Shown here one piece after another: positions 8,712 through 17,339 of a stretch of 64,000 nt of DNA. The DNA comes from G963674665 sp964609625. Lineage in GTDB: Bacteria; Desulfobacterota; Desulfovibrionia; Desulfovibrionales; Desulfovibrionaceae. A program made the position numbers and the translations under genes. Every line of letters begins with the position of its first letter. Positions within the stretch are counted from its first letter, which is position 1. The notes under the pieces were generated by a model. That model saw only the letters and a list, made by a program, of their open reading frames with translations. It did no database searches and was not told where the DNA came from. The stretch spans positions 95,189-159,188 of the forward strand of contig CAZSRS010000005.1 in the NCBI GenBank assembly GCA_964609625.1, read 5' to 3'.

Positions 8712-10196
8712 TCAATCCTTGGAGCGGGGCAGGAGCGCGGGGTAGGAATCGATTTTGTTTCGCGCCTTCAGCAGATACTCGTCCTGCGGAACGATGGATA
8801 GGGTTCGCACGGCTTCCCGCCATTTTTTCATGGCCATCTCGGTCTGCCCCAGATCTTCGTAGACCAAGCCCTCCTGGTACAGTTCCTTACCTTTCTGGGA
8901 TATGGCCGGCATGAGCCGATCAATCTGCGCGATCGCCGCCTTGTGGTCGGGGTAGACCTCCAGAACGGCGCGCCACGCTTGCAGGGCCTCGATGGGATTG
9001 TCCTTGGCCAGCAGTTCTTCTCCGCGTTTGAAGTCCTTCTGGGTCATGTCGATCAATTTCTGCTCAAGCTCCACGGCAAGGCGCTTGGCGGTTTCGGTCT
9101 CCTCGCACTCGACATCGAGCGAGAGGAGGTACAAGAACTCGCGCAGGGCGTGGTAGAGCTGGTTTTCGTCCAGGTACTGCATGGCCTTGGCATGGGAATG
9201 CTTGACCTTTGCCAGGGCTTGCTCCTGCCGGGCGGCGAATTCATCCTGCACCACCTGTTGTTCCTCAAGGGCTTGTTGCACGTCGGCCAGGAGCCTGATC
9301 AAATCCGGGTGGTCGGGTGCGAGTTCCAGAGCCTTGTGCAGGACCTCCTTGGCCTTGACATAGTTCTTGGTGGCGAAGAGCACGTTGGCGTCCGTGAACA
9401 AGGGGTTGAGTTGCTCCCTGAGTTCCCGGGCGCGTTTCTCAGCTTGTTCCTTGCGCTCCTCTTCCTTGTGGATGAAGGCCTCTGTCTCGGCCAGCAAATT
9501 TCTGGCCTCGACATTGTCCGGCTCGAGTTCCAGCACCCGTTTGAAGCGGCTCCGGGCCTGAACGTAGTCGCGGCTCTCCAGGAACTGTTTGCCCTGGGTA
9601 AGATGTTCCGAAACATTACCCTCCTGGACCGCGCCCTGGATTCCTCCATGTTCTGCCCTTTCTTGCTTCGCCACGGATTGTGACGGCGATTCCTTTTCCG
9701 AGGGCAGCATGGCCACGACCAGGGCAGCCAGGGCAAAGACCGGGAGCAGGACGTAGATGACCATGCGCACCTTGTTGGGTTTGCCCTCGGTATTGCCCGT
9801 CGCCGCGCCGATGCGCACACGCAGCGTGCTTTCCCCGATGTGGAGCACGTCACCGTCCTCGAGGGGGGCGCTCGAGAGGGCCTTGTCGCCCAGCAACACG
9901 GGGTTGTTCTTGTCCAGGGTCGTGGCCACGAAGGTATTGCCCTTGTGCTCGATGCGCAGATGCTGTCTGGAAACCGTCTTGTCGTCGATGACAAGATCGC
10001 AGTCCACCTGACTGCCCACCAGAACCCTGTCGTCGAAGGCGAAGGCCTGGCCTTTGGACGGCCCCTCGACGACTTCGAGCAGGGCGCGTTTCTCCTTTTG
10101 AAAGGGCTGCCGAGTGTTGGTGACCTGGGTCGTGTCCACGGCATCGGTCCTGAATTCCTGGGTCCCGCCTGAAATGGTGTCGTCGCCGATCATCAT
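8712..10196 (-). CDS. FHA-domain protein with one membrane helix and TPR repeats
   Basis: 494 residues from the ATG at 10196, which has GGAG 5 bases upstream; a longer frame to 10268 lacks a ribosome-binding site. The FHA domain (about residues 40-125) shows RVLVGSQVDCDLVIDD then VSRQHLRI, the phosphothreonine-recognition signature. A single membrane helix follows (about 147-167, VRMVIYVLLPVFALAALVVA). The rest is helical with several TPR units (for example YVQARSRFKRVLELEPDNVE and YVKAKEVLHKALELAPDHPD). This suggests a cytoplasmic phosphopeptide sensor tethered to a periplasmic scaffold, but topology is inferred. No Ser/Thr kinase gene is in the window, so the partner is unknown. Confidence 0.8.
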   Translation of the reverse strand: MMIGDDTISGGTQEFRTDAVDTTQVTNTRQPFQKEKRALLEVVEGPSKGQAFAFDDRVLVGSQVDCDLVIDDKTVSRQHLRIEHKGNTFVATTLDKNNPVLLGDKALSSAPLEDGDVLHIGESTLRVRIGAATGNTEGKPNKVRMVIYVLLPVFALAALVVAMLPSEKESPSQSVAKQERAEHGGIQGAVQEGNVSEHLTQGKQFLESRDYVQARSRFKRVLELEPDNVEARNLLAETEAFIHKEEERKEQAEKRARELREQLNPLFTDANVLFATKNYVKAKEVLHKALELAPDHPDLIRLLADVQQALEEQQVVQDEFAARQEQALAKVKHSHAKAMQYLDENQLYHALREFLYLLSLDVECEETETAKRLAVELEQKLIDMTQKDFKRGEELLAKDNPIEALQAWRAVLEVYPDHKAAIAQIDRLMPAISQKGKELYQEGLVYEDLGQTEMAMKKWREAVRTLSIVPQDEYLLKARNKIDSYPALLPRSKD

Positions 10197-10553
10197 TGCT
10201 TCTCCACGAGTTCCTCGCATTTGTATCCTGCTTCCTTGCACCGTTCGTCTTGCTTGCTTCCACTGCATTACGCCATCATGTTTCGTTCACTTCTGCCTTC
10301 CTCGCGGCGCATGGAGTTATTGGACAGAAGCCGTTGCTGGTGGTGATTGTCTACCCATTCGCCGAGTTCCTCCCACCACCAGGATATTGTGTTCGATGCG
10401 AAGTGAAACGCCCCCCCTGGGGGAGTGCTCCCCGTGACGCGTTTCGTTCGTAACCGAGTATGGCGCAGGATCATGTCGTAATCAAGAAGCAATCACCTGA
10501 CTCTTGGAGCCGCGTCCTTGCCCTTGGTACTCATTCGTTGTATAGATTTCCGC
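10197..10553. other. Intergenic region between divergent FHA-TPR and outer-membrane genes
   Basis: No convincing gene. It presumably carries promoters for both flanking genes, although no clear -35/-10 pair was identified. It contains the inverted repeat at 10399-10450. A 74-codon frame on the minus strand is noted among the rejected items. Confidence 0.5.
10399..10450. repeat. Imperfect inverted repeat with GC-rich core
   Basis: The outer arms CGAAGTGAAACGC and GCGTTTCGTTCG are complementary over about 11 positions. They enclose CCCCCCTGGGGGAG and GGGGAGTGCTCCCC, which can form inner hairpins. There is no T-run, so it is not an obvious terminator. It sits about 100 bp before the barrel gene and 200 bp before the FHA-TPR gene. 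Confidence 0.4.
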
Positions 10554-11441
10554 ATGCCCTCGGCCTTTATCCGGACCCTTTTCCTTTGCTGTGTATTCCT
10601 GATTCTCTTCCCCATCTTCTTCGGAAGCGCGGCGTTCGGGCAGCACTGGGGCGGGTTCCTGCACGAGAGACTGCACCTGGGCGTCACGGGTCGGTACCTC
10701 CAGTGCAACAGTCTCATCGAGCCTTACGCTTTTTCCCCGGTGGCGGGGCGGCTGCCCCCGGATACCGGCTGGAGGCGCACCTGGAGCCAGCAGGACTGGT
10801 ACGCCAGCCTGCGTTTCGACCCCCTGGTCCACGAGCACCTAGCCCTCGGGCTGGGCCTGCATTTGGGCGTCAGCCAGGGGCGGTTCAGTGCCCGCAAGAC
10901 CGACGGCTCCTTCACCGAGACTTGGCGTACCGAGCCTGCCCTGCTCTGGGGGCCTTTCGCCGAACTGGAACTCCGTGCCGCGCCGGATTCCGGCCCTTTT
11001 CTCGAACTGCGCTACGATCTGTTCATGGCCCAGGCTGGAGAGCGTAGCGAGAGCATCATCAGCCGCCCAGGCCAGGCGTTCGATCCAGACCACCGCCACG
11101 CCCACTTCCGTTGGACCCGCCATGAAGGCACCCTGGCCGCGGGCTGGCGCTTCGAGACGGCATTGGGTGTCATCGCGCCCAAGGCCGGAGCGCGCTGGCG
11201 CCATTTCAAGCTCGCCAAGCGTCTCAGCCATGCCATTCCGCTCACTGACCCCCTGGTTGCGGATGCGGACTTCGCGCTGGCGCTCAATGCCGTACCCAGC
11301 GAGTACCGCTACGGCCTGAGTTCGCGCCTGGCGCCCCTGCTGGGGGTGCACTGGCGTCTCTCGCCCCATGTTGTCCTGGAGGCCGCGGCCATCCTCTCCC
11401 GCGACCAGGATTTTTCCTTGAGCCTTTCTCTTTCACTCTAA
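10554..11441 (+). CDS. Predicted outer-membrane beta-barrel protein, function unknown
   Basis: 295 residues from the ATG at 10554; an upstream in-frame TTG would add 12 residues. The N-terminus is a strong signal peptide (hydrophobic about residues 5-25, ending SAAFGQ). The body alternates aromatic and polar residues in short strands (LHLGVTGRYLQC, WYASLRFDPL, LALGLGLHLGVSQGRF, PFLELRYDLFM, GTLAAGWRFETALGV, VLEAAAILSRDQDF). This is the look of an outer-membrane barrel of 10-14 strands. It does not end in the usual terminal Phe or Trp. I do not recognise a specific family. Confidence 0.65.
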   Translation: MPSAFIRTLFLCCVFLILFPIFFGSAAFGQHWGGFLHERLHLGVTGRYLQCNSLIEPYAFSPVAGRLPPDTGWRRTWSQQDWYASLRFDPLVHEHLALGLGLHLGVSQGRFSARKTDGSFTETWRTEPALLWGPFAELELRAAPDSGPFLELRYDLFMAQAGERSESIISRPGQAFDPDHRHAHFRWTRHEGTLAAGWRFETALGVIAPKAGARWRHFKLAKRLSHAIPLTDPLVADADFALALNAVPSEYRYGLSSRLAPLLGVHWRLSPHVVLEAAAILSRDQDFSLSLSLSL

Positions 11442-11472
11442 TCTTCCCCATTGCCTGCAAGGAGGCCGATGT

Positions 11473-11976
11473 ATGGAGTTGTGTCCCTGCGGATCGAATC
11501 TGGAGTTCATGACCTGCTGCGCCCCCCTGCTATCCGGAGAGGGCCACGCGGCCACGGCCGAGGCCCTGATGCGTTCCCGCTATGTTGCCTTTGTGTGCAA
11601 CGACATGCCCTATCTGCGGCGTACCCTGGACGAGAGCAAGCGCCCCGGCTTCGATGCCAAGGACGTGGAGCGCTGGAACAAAGGCGTGGTTTGGCAGGGC
11701 CTGCGTATCCTCTCCACCACCGCTGGGGGCGAGTCGGACAGCGCCGGAGAGGTGGAGTTCACCGCCAGCTTCGAGCAACAGGGCAGGGAGTACGAGTTGC
11801 ACGAGCGCGGCAGGTTCCGCAAGGTCGAGGAGCGCTGGTACTATGTGGAAGGCAAGGCCGACCGCTGTCCCAAGCAGGGGAGCGCACCGGTGGTCCGGGA
11901 AGCGCCCAAGGTGGGGCGCAACGCCCCCTGCCCGTGCGGCAGTGGCAAGAAGTTCAAGAAATGCTGCGGCGCGTAG
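11473..11976 (+). CDS. YchJ-like SEC-C motif protein
   Basis: 167 residues with a strong AAGGAGG before the ATG. The N-terminus MELCPCGSNLEFMTCC is a zinc-binding SEC-C-like motif typical of YchJ proteins. The C-terminus NAPCPCGSGKKFKKCC is a second, canonical SEC-C motif like that at the end of SecA. Between them is an NTF2-like domain (residues about 20-130, AEALMRSRYVAFV and RFRKVEERWYYVEG). The molecular role of the family is not established; the zinc sites follow from the motif. Confidence 0.85.
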   Translation: MELCPCGSNLEFMTCCAPLLSGEGHAATAEALMRSRYVAFVCNDMPYLRRTLDESKRPGFDAKDVERWNKGVVWQGLRILSTTAGGESDSAGEVEFTASFEQQGREYELHERGRFRKVEERWYYVEGKADRCPKQGSAPVVREAPKVGRNAPCPCGSGKKFKKCCGA

Positions 11977-11988
11977 TCCGTAGGCCCG

Positions 11989-12363
11989 CTATATGCCAAG
12001 AATGCTGATGCCCGCGAGGGCCATGAACACGAAGGCCAGCAGCACCAGTACCACCCACTGCATGAACCAGAGCAGCAGCGCGTGCCCCCAACCGATGTGG
12101 TAGATGGACTTGAGCACCCAGAGGGTGGCGATGAGGCTGAGCAGCAAGGCGATGAAGGTGCCGGCGATGGGCAGCATGGAGAGCACCACGGAGAGCGCGG
12201 CGGAAAGGATGGCGTTGGCCAGGAAGGCCGTGACGGCCTTGCCGAAGGTGGCGCGGGGCACTCCAGAGAATTTAGCCGCCAGGTGCAGCAGCAGGGAACC
12301 GATGAAAATACCGGCCAGGACCACCAGAAGTGCCGTGAACAACACGCCGCCTGCGAGATTCAT
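11989..12363 (-). CDS. Small membrane protein, unknown function
   Basis: 124 residues, almost all hydrophobic, with about four membrane segments (residues about 5-30, 42-60, 62-82, 92-122). AAGGAGG lies 4 bases before the ATG, which supports translation. It ends 13 bp from the convergent ychJ-like stop. It may be read with hisH-hisF, lying 165 bp downstream on the same strand. No family recognised. Confidence 0.7.
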   Translation of the reverse strand: MNLAGGVLFTALLVVLAGIFIGSLLLHLAAKFSGVPRATFGKAVTAFLANAILSAALSVVLSMLPIAGTFIALLLSLIATLWVLKSIYHIGWGHALLLWFMQWVVLVLLAFVFMALAGISILGI

Positions 12364-12528
12364 GGTGCCTCCTTGTGATTGGCAGTGAATCCAGTTGGTT
12401 CGACTTTTTCTGGATCAATTCAAGACGATTCGGAAAGTCAAGAAATCGTCTAAAGAATTGCCAGCTTTGTTCACGAAAATTTCCAGCAATACTCTTGCCT
12501 AGCCCTCGTGCCCAGAAAGGAAGCGGCG

Positions 12529-13308
12529 TTACCAGATCATGCGCATCTGCACACCCTTGCCCGAGATATATTCCTTGATCTCGCGGATGCTGTACTCGCC
12601 GTAGTGCACGATGGAGGCGATGAGCGCGGCCGAGGCCTTGCCCTGGGTCAGGGCCTGGTACATGTGCTCCGGGTTGCCCGCGCCGCCCGAGGCGATGATC
12701 GGGATGCCCACGGCCTCGCTGATCATGCGCGTCAGGGTGAGTTCGTAGCCGTCCTTGGTGCCGTCGGCGTCGATGGAGTTGAGGCAGATTTCGCCGGCGC
12801 CCAGCGCCTCAACGGTCTTGGCCCAGTCCAGGGCGTCCAGGCCCATGGGCTTGCGCCCCCCGTGGATGACCACTTCGTAGCCCGAGGGGATGGCCTTGGA
12901 CTTTTCCACGCGCTTGACATCCATGCCCACTACCACGCACTGGGAGCCGAAGGCGGCGGCGCCCTCGCTGATGATGTCCGGGTTCTTCACGGCGGCTGAA
13001 TTCACCGAGACCTTTTCGGCGCCGGCCAGGAGCACGCGGCGCATGTCGCTCACCGAAGAGATGCCCCCGCCTACGGAAAAGGGGATGAAGATGGTCTCGG
13101 CCACGCGCTCCACCACGTCGAGGAAGATGCCACGGTCCTCGTGGGAGGCGGTGATGTCGTAGAACACGATCTCGTCGGCACCGGCCTCGTAGTAAGCGCG
13201 GGCCGACTCCACCGGGTCGCCGATGTCGATGTTGTCCACGAACTTCACGCCTTTGGTCAGCCTGCCGTCACGGACGTCCAGACAGGGAATGATCCGTTTG
13301 GAGAGCAT
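12529..13308 (-). CDS. hisF: Imidazole glycerol phosphate synthase, cyclase subunit
   Basis: 259 residues forming the (beta/alpha)8 barrel. It starts MLSKRIIPCLDVRDGRLTKG, where D11 is the first catalytic aspartate. NSAAVKNP and IASGGAGNPEHM are phosphate-binding loops. It uses ammonia from HisH to convert PRFAR to IGP and AICAR, linking histidine and purine synthesis. The ATG at 13308 overlaps the hisH stop by one base (TGATG) and has GGAGG 7 bases upstream. The very long frame upstream of this start is not coding. Confidence 0.95.
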   Translation of the reverse strand: MLSKRIIPCLDVRDGRLTKGVKFVDNIDIGDPVESARAYYEAGADEIVFYDITASHEDRGIFLDVVERVAETIFIPFSVGGGISSVSDMRRVLLAGAEKVSVNSAAVKNPDIISEGAAAFGSQCVVVGMDVKRVEKSKAIPSGYEVVIHGGRKPMGLDALDWAKTVEALGAGEICLNSIDADGTKDGYELTLTRMISEAVGIPIIASGGAGNPEHMYQALTQGKASAALIASIVHYGEYSIREIKEYISGKGVQMRMIW

Positions 13309-13940
13309 CAGGCAGCCTCCTGGCAATAGGTGTAGAAATTTTTCAGCAGTTGCAGGCCGGGGCGACCACTCTTTTCCGGATGGAACTGCACCGCCCACAG
13401 GCCAGGAGCGCCGTGCAGAGAGCAGAAATGTCGGCCGTAGGTGGTGAGCCCGATGATGTAGTCCGCCTTGGGATTGGGGTAGTAGCTGTGCACGAAATAG
13501 AACTCCGCGCGGGGGTCGATGCCGGTAAACAGCTCGCATTCCTTTTGCAACTGCACGCGGTTCCAGCCCATGTGCGGCACGCGGATGGGCGTTCCGTCCT
13601 CTTCGGTCCAGGCGGGGTTGAAGAGCACACACTGGCCGGGGATGATGCCCAGGGCCTTGGTGTTGTTCTCCTGGCTGTATTCCAGCAGGATCTGGCAGCC
13701 CACGCAGATGCCCAGCAGCGGCTTGTCCGCCTGGACCTGCTCCTTGATCACCTGGTCCAGTCCCGAGGTGGTGAGTTCGTCCATGGCTTGGCCGGCGGCG
13801 CCCACACCAGGAAAGATAATGCCCTTGGAGCGGGCGATGGTCGCCGGATCGGCCGTAATGGTGCAAGGTATTTCCAGATAATCCAAAGCACGGCGGACAC
13901 TGGTCTGGTTTCCGGCCTTGTAGTCGAGTATCGCGAGCAT
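13308..13940 (-). CDS. hisH: Imidazole glycerol phosphate synthase, glutamine amidotransferase subunit
   Basis: 210 residues from the ATG at 13940 (GAGGAG 7 bases upstream), starting MLAILDYKAGNQTSV. The class I glutaminase triad is visible: nucleophile Cys in LLGICVGCQILLE (about residues 75-87) and the His/Glu pair in AVQFHPEKSG near the C-terminus. It supplies ammonia to HisF, encoded next with a one-base overlap. Other his genes are not in the window. HisHF homologues also occur in surface-sugar amidation pathways, and a sugar cluster lies next door, but the direct hisH-hisF pairing favours the histidine role. Confidence 0.93.
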   Translation of the reverse strand: MLAILDYKAGNQTSVRRALDYLEIPCTITADPATIARSKGIIFPGVGAAGQAMDELTTSGLDQVIKEQVQADKPLLGICVGCQILLEYSQENNTKALGIIPGQCVLFNPAWTEEDGTPIRVPHMGWNRVQLQKECELFTGIDPRAEFYFVHSYYPNPKADYIIGLTTYGRHFCSLHGAPGLWAVQFHPEKSGRPGLQLLKNFYTYCQEAA

Positions 13941-14178
13941 GCGGGCACTCCTCGTTGAAAAACTGGTGGGTGGCGTTGTGTGGCCTACCAACGCCAGGCC
14001 CGGAGCGCAACTGTTTTTCCGCCCTGTATTGCATTTTCTGCATCGATACAACCATCTTTGTGAATTTCTGTAAAGAATACAGCTCCATGTTTGGGATAAT
14101 CGACGTGCGGTGACGGCAATATCCCGTGCATGGCCGGAACTCCTTCCCCAGGGGCGTGCTTTGTCGTAGACTCAGGGC

Positions 14179-16158
14179 ATGTGCGGCATCGCTGGATTCT
14201 GGGGTCCGCCCGCGCCGGTGGAGCATCTTGCCCCCATCTTGCGGGACATGACCCGAAGCTTGGCCCATCGCGGCCCGGACGGAGAGGGAACATGGTCCGC
14301 GCCCCAGGACGGCCTGGGCTTTGCCCACACCCGTCTGGCCATCCTCGACCTTTCCCACGCGGGGCGGCAGCCCATGTCCTCGGCCTGCGGCAGGTATTGG
14401 ATCGTCTGCAACGGCGAAATCTACAACTTCATGGAGCTGCGCGCGGCGCTGGAACAGGAGGGTCACGCTCCCCCAGGGGGCTGGCGGAGCCGCTGCGACA
14501 CCGAGCCTCTGCTCCAGGCCGTGGTTGTTTGGGGTGTGGAGCGGGCACTGGGGCGCTGCATCGGCATGTTCGCCTTGGCCCTTTGGGACAGCCGTGACAA
14601 ACGGCTCTGGTTGGCGCGGGACCGCATGGGCGTCAAACCCCTGTACTTCGGCTGGTGCGGAGACAGCTTGGCCTTTGGCTCGGAACTCAAGGCCCTGCGC
14701 TGTCATCCTGGATTCCAGCCCCGCATTTCCAGGGCCGGCCTGGAGCAGTACCTGCGTCTAACCTGTGTGCCGGCGTCGGGCAGCATCTTCCAGGGGGTGT
14801 ACAAGCTCCCGCCTGGGGCGATACTCTGTTTCGATCAGACCGATATCCTGGACCGGCGTGTGCCCCGCCCCCGCTTCTATTGGAGCTTGGCTGAAGTCAT
14901 GGAACAGGGGCGACAGGCGCCGCTGCACGGCGACGAAGAGGAAATCACGGACGAGCTGGAGCGTCTGCTGCTGGACGCCGTGCGGCTGCGGCTCATCTCT
15001 GACGCACCTCTCGGTGCTTTCCTCTCAGGAGGGGTGGATTCCTCCACCGTGGTGGCGCTCATGCGAGAGCTGGGGGCGCGGCCGGTGCGGGCCTTCTGCA
15101 TCGGGTCCCAGGCCAAGGGCTTCAACGAGGCCCACTGGGCCCGCGCCGTGGCCAAGCGTTTGGAGATCGAGCATTGCGAGCTGGTGGTCACGCCGCCCCA
15201 AGCCTTGGGCGTGATCCCGGAGCTGCCGCGCATCTATGACGAACCCTTTGCCGATTTCTCCCAGGTGCCCATGCTTCTGGTCTCCAGACTGGCGCGGCGG
15301 GAGGTGGCGGTCTGCCTTTCGGGCGACGGCGGCGACGAACTCTTCGGCGGCTACAACCGCCACTTCCACGGTCCACGGCTCTGGAGCAGGCTGCATGAAC
15401 TGCCCCTGCCGTTGCGGCGGGTCCTGGCCAAAATCCTGCGCGGCCCGGCCGAGGTCTTGCTGGCCGGTACGTATGCCATGTTCACGCCCAGGGCGCGCCG
15501 CCCACTGCATTTGGGGCACAAGGTACATCAGGCGGTGCAGGCCCTGCCCGCGGCTGACATGGAGGCGTTCTATCGGGCACTGGTTTCGGCTTGGCCCGAG
15601 CCCGAGGACCTGCTGGCCGAGGCGAGGTCCGTCGTGTTGGACCCTGTTTTGGAGGCATTGACACCTCCCCCGTGTGCCGGGAACTTGGATTGCACCTCCT
15701 GGATCATGGCCAGGGACCAGGCCGAGTACCTGCCCGACGACATCCTGACCAAGCTGGACCGGGCAAGCATGGCCGTTGGGCTGGAAGCCAGGGAGCCGCT
15801 CCTGGACCACCGGTTGGTGGAGTTTTCCTGGCGTCTGCCCCTGGAAATGAAGATCGGTGGCGCGGTGCAGGCCGGTCAGGGCAAGCGGATCCTGCGTCGC
15901 GTGCTGGCCCGGCGCCTGCCTGCTGACCTGGTGGAGCGCCCCAAGCAGGGGTTTGGCCTGCCCCTGGCGGAGTGGTTGCGCGACCCTCTGCGCGAGTGGG
16001 CCGATGCCTTGCTCGCGCCGTCCGAACTGGATGCGGGCGGGTTCCGGTCCGCGCCCATACACCGGGCCTGGCAGGCGCATCTGAAAGGGCGTGACGCGTC
16101 CAGGCGGCTTTGGACCGTGCTCATGTACCAGGCCTGGCGTCGGGAGCACGGACTGTGA
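14179..16158 (+). CDS. asnB: Asparagine synthase-like glutamine amidotransferase
   Basis: 659 residues. It begins MCGIAGFWG with Cys2 as the class II glutaminase nucleophile, followed by HRGPDGEG and CNGEIYNF. The synthase half has the ATP pyrophosphatase loop LSGGVDSSTV (about residues 281-290) and later SGDGGDELFGGYNRH and DILTKLDRASMA. Members make asparagine. Homologues inside polysaccharide clusters are often thought to amidate sugar acids. This one is the first of five packed genes (4-bp overlap with the glycosyltransferase), so a glycan role is plausible; substrate not known. Confidence 0.88.
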   Translation: MCGIAGFWGPPAPVEHLAPILRDMTRSLAHRGPDGEGTWSAPQDGLGFAHTRLAILDLSHAGRQPMSSACGRYWIVCNGEIYNFMELRAALEQEGHAPPGGWRSRCDTEPLLQAVVVWGVERALGRCIGMFALALWDSRDKRLWLARDRMGVKPLYFGWCGDSLAFGSELKALRCHPGFQPRISRAGLEQYLRLTCVPASGSIFQGVYKLPPGAILCFDQTDILDRRVPRPRFYWSLAEVMEQGRQAPLHGDEEEITDELERLLLDAVRLRLISDAPLGAFLSGGVDSSTVVALMRELGARPVRAFCIGSQAKGFNEAHWARAVAKRLEIEHCELVVTPPQALGVIPELPRIYDEPFADFSQVPMLLVSRLARREVAVCLSGDGGDELFGGYNRHFHGPRLWSRLHELPLPLRRVLAKILRGPAEVLLAGTYAMFTPRARRPLHLGHKVHQAVQALPAADMEAFYRALVSAWPEPEDLLAEARSVVLDPVLEALTPPPCAGNLDCTSWIMARDQAEYLPDDILTKLDRASMAVGLEAREPLLDHRLVEFSWRLPLEMKIGGAVQAGQGKRILRRVLARRLPADLVERPKQGFGLPLAEWLRDPLREWADALLAPSELDAGGFRSAPIHRAWQAHLKGRDASRRLWTVLMYQAWRREHGL

Positions 16159-17339
16159 GCCGGTCACACCGCGTGCTGCTGATCTCGGTGCTGGACAGGA
16201 ACATTCTGCTCTTCCGGCGGCAACTGATTCTGGCCCTGCAAGAGCGGGGAGCTGAAGTGCAGGTCTGCGTGCCCGAAGGCGAATGCACGGGGCAGTTGCG
16301 GGACCTGGGCGTCCGGCTGCTGCCCTTTCCCTTGCAACGCGGCAGTCTGCGCCCCGATTTCCTGTGTTGGGCGGTGCGGGGGGTGCGTCATGCCGTGGAC
16401 CAGGGCGCGCCGGAGGTGGTGCACAGCTTCACGCACCAGGCCAACGTCATCACCGGACTGGCTTTGGCGCTGCCCCTGCGGCACAGGCCGCGAGTGCTGG
16501 TGCAGACGGTCTCGGGCCTGGGCGCGCTGTACCTCCGCACGGACCCGTTGCGAATGATACTGCGTCGCCTGGTGCGATGGGCTTATTGCCGTCGTTTTCC
16601 GGGGCGTCGCGCCCTGGTGTTCCAGAATAGTGACGACCTGGAGCAGTTCCGGGAACAAGGGCTCCCGCCCGGCGCCGATGTCCTCTGTATTCGAGGGAGC
16701 GGCGTGGATTTGGAACGATTCCGCCCCGACGTGCTGACGGCTGCCCAGCGGACAGAAAAGCGCCGGGAATTGGGCATCGATCCCGAGCGCGTGCTTCTGA
16801 CCATGGCGGCCAGGCTGCTGCGGGACAAGGGCGCGCTGGAGTTTGCGACCGCTGCGGGGAGTCTGACCAGGCGACATCCCGAGGCCGTGTTCCTGCTGGT
16901 CGGCGCCGAGGATCCGGGCAACCCCGCGGCTTTGCGCCCCGGCGAATTGTCTGGGCTGCGGCAGTTCCCCAACCTTTGTCTGCTCGGTTGGCGTGATGAC
17001 ATGCCCGAGATATGGAATTGCAGCGACGTGGCGGTGCTGCCTTCCTTTCGCGAGGGCCTGCCCGTGAGTCTGCAGGAGGCCATGGCCTGCGGCCTGCCAG
17101 TGCTCGCCACCAACGTGCCGGGCTGCCGCGAGGCAGTGGAGCATGGGGTAACCGGCCTACTCACGCCCCAGGCTGATGCGGCAACTCTTGCCGCGGCCAT
17201 GGAGGAGCTGATAACGGACAGGGACAAACGACGCGCCATGGGGCGGGCCGGCCGCGCCAAAGCCTGCCGGGAATTCGACGGCGCACGTATCGCCTTGGAG
17301 CACATCGCCCTGTATGAGCGACTTCTCGCCAATGCATGA
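16155..17339 (+). CDS. Family 4-type glycosyltransferase (PglA-like)
   Basis: 394 residues from a GTG at 16155 that overlaps the asnB stop (GTGA). The GT-B fold is suggested by an N-terminal half with VLLISVLDRNILLFRRQ and VVHSFTHQANVITGL. The C-terminal nucleotide-sugar domain contains DKGALEFATAA, LVGAEDPGN, LPSFREGLPVSLQEAMACGL and NVPGCREAVEHG; the EGLPVSLQEAMA segment is the E-x7-E motif of retaining GT4 enzymes. By position it probably adds the second sugar to the lipid-linked residue made by the PglC-like enzyme. Donor and acceptor unknown. Confidence 0.87.
   Translation: MSRSHRVLLISVLDRNILLFRRQLILALQERGAEVQVCVPEGECTGQLRDLGVRLLPFPLQRGSLRPDFLCWAVRGVRHAVDQGAPEVVHSFTHQANVITGLALALPLRHRPRVLVQTVSGLGALYLRTDPLRMILRRLVRWAYCRRFPGRRALVFQNSDDLEQFREQGLPPGADVLCIRGSGVDLERFRPDVLTAAQRTEKRRELGIDPERVLLTMAARLLRDKGALEFATAAGSLTRRHPEAVFLLVGAEDPGNPAALRPGELSGLRQFPNLCLLGWRDDMPEIWNCSDVAVLPSFREGLPVSLQEAMACGLPVLATNVPGCREAVEHGVTGLLTPQADAATLAAAMEELITDRDKRRAMGRAGRAKACREFDGARIALEHIALYERLLANA

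Noticed and set aside
10268..10492. 74-codon minus-strand frame upstream of the FHA-TPR gene
   Set aside because: Starts with TTG without a ribosome-binding site and spans the inverted repeat. Some segments look protein-like, but there is no family match or other support.
13309..14706. Very long minus-strand frame extending hisF upstream
   Set aside because: Covers hisH in another frame and part of asnB. HisF starts at 13308 with a strong Shine-Dalgarno.
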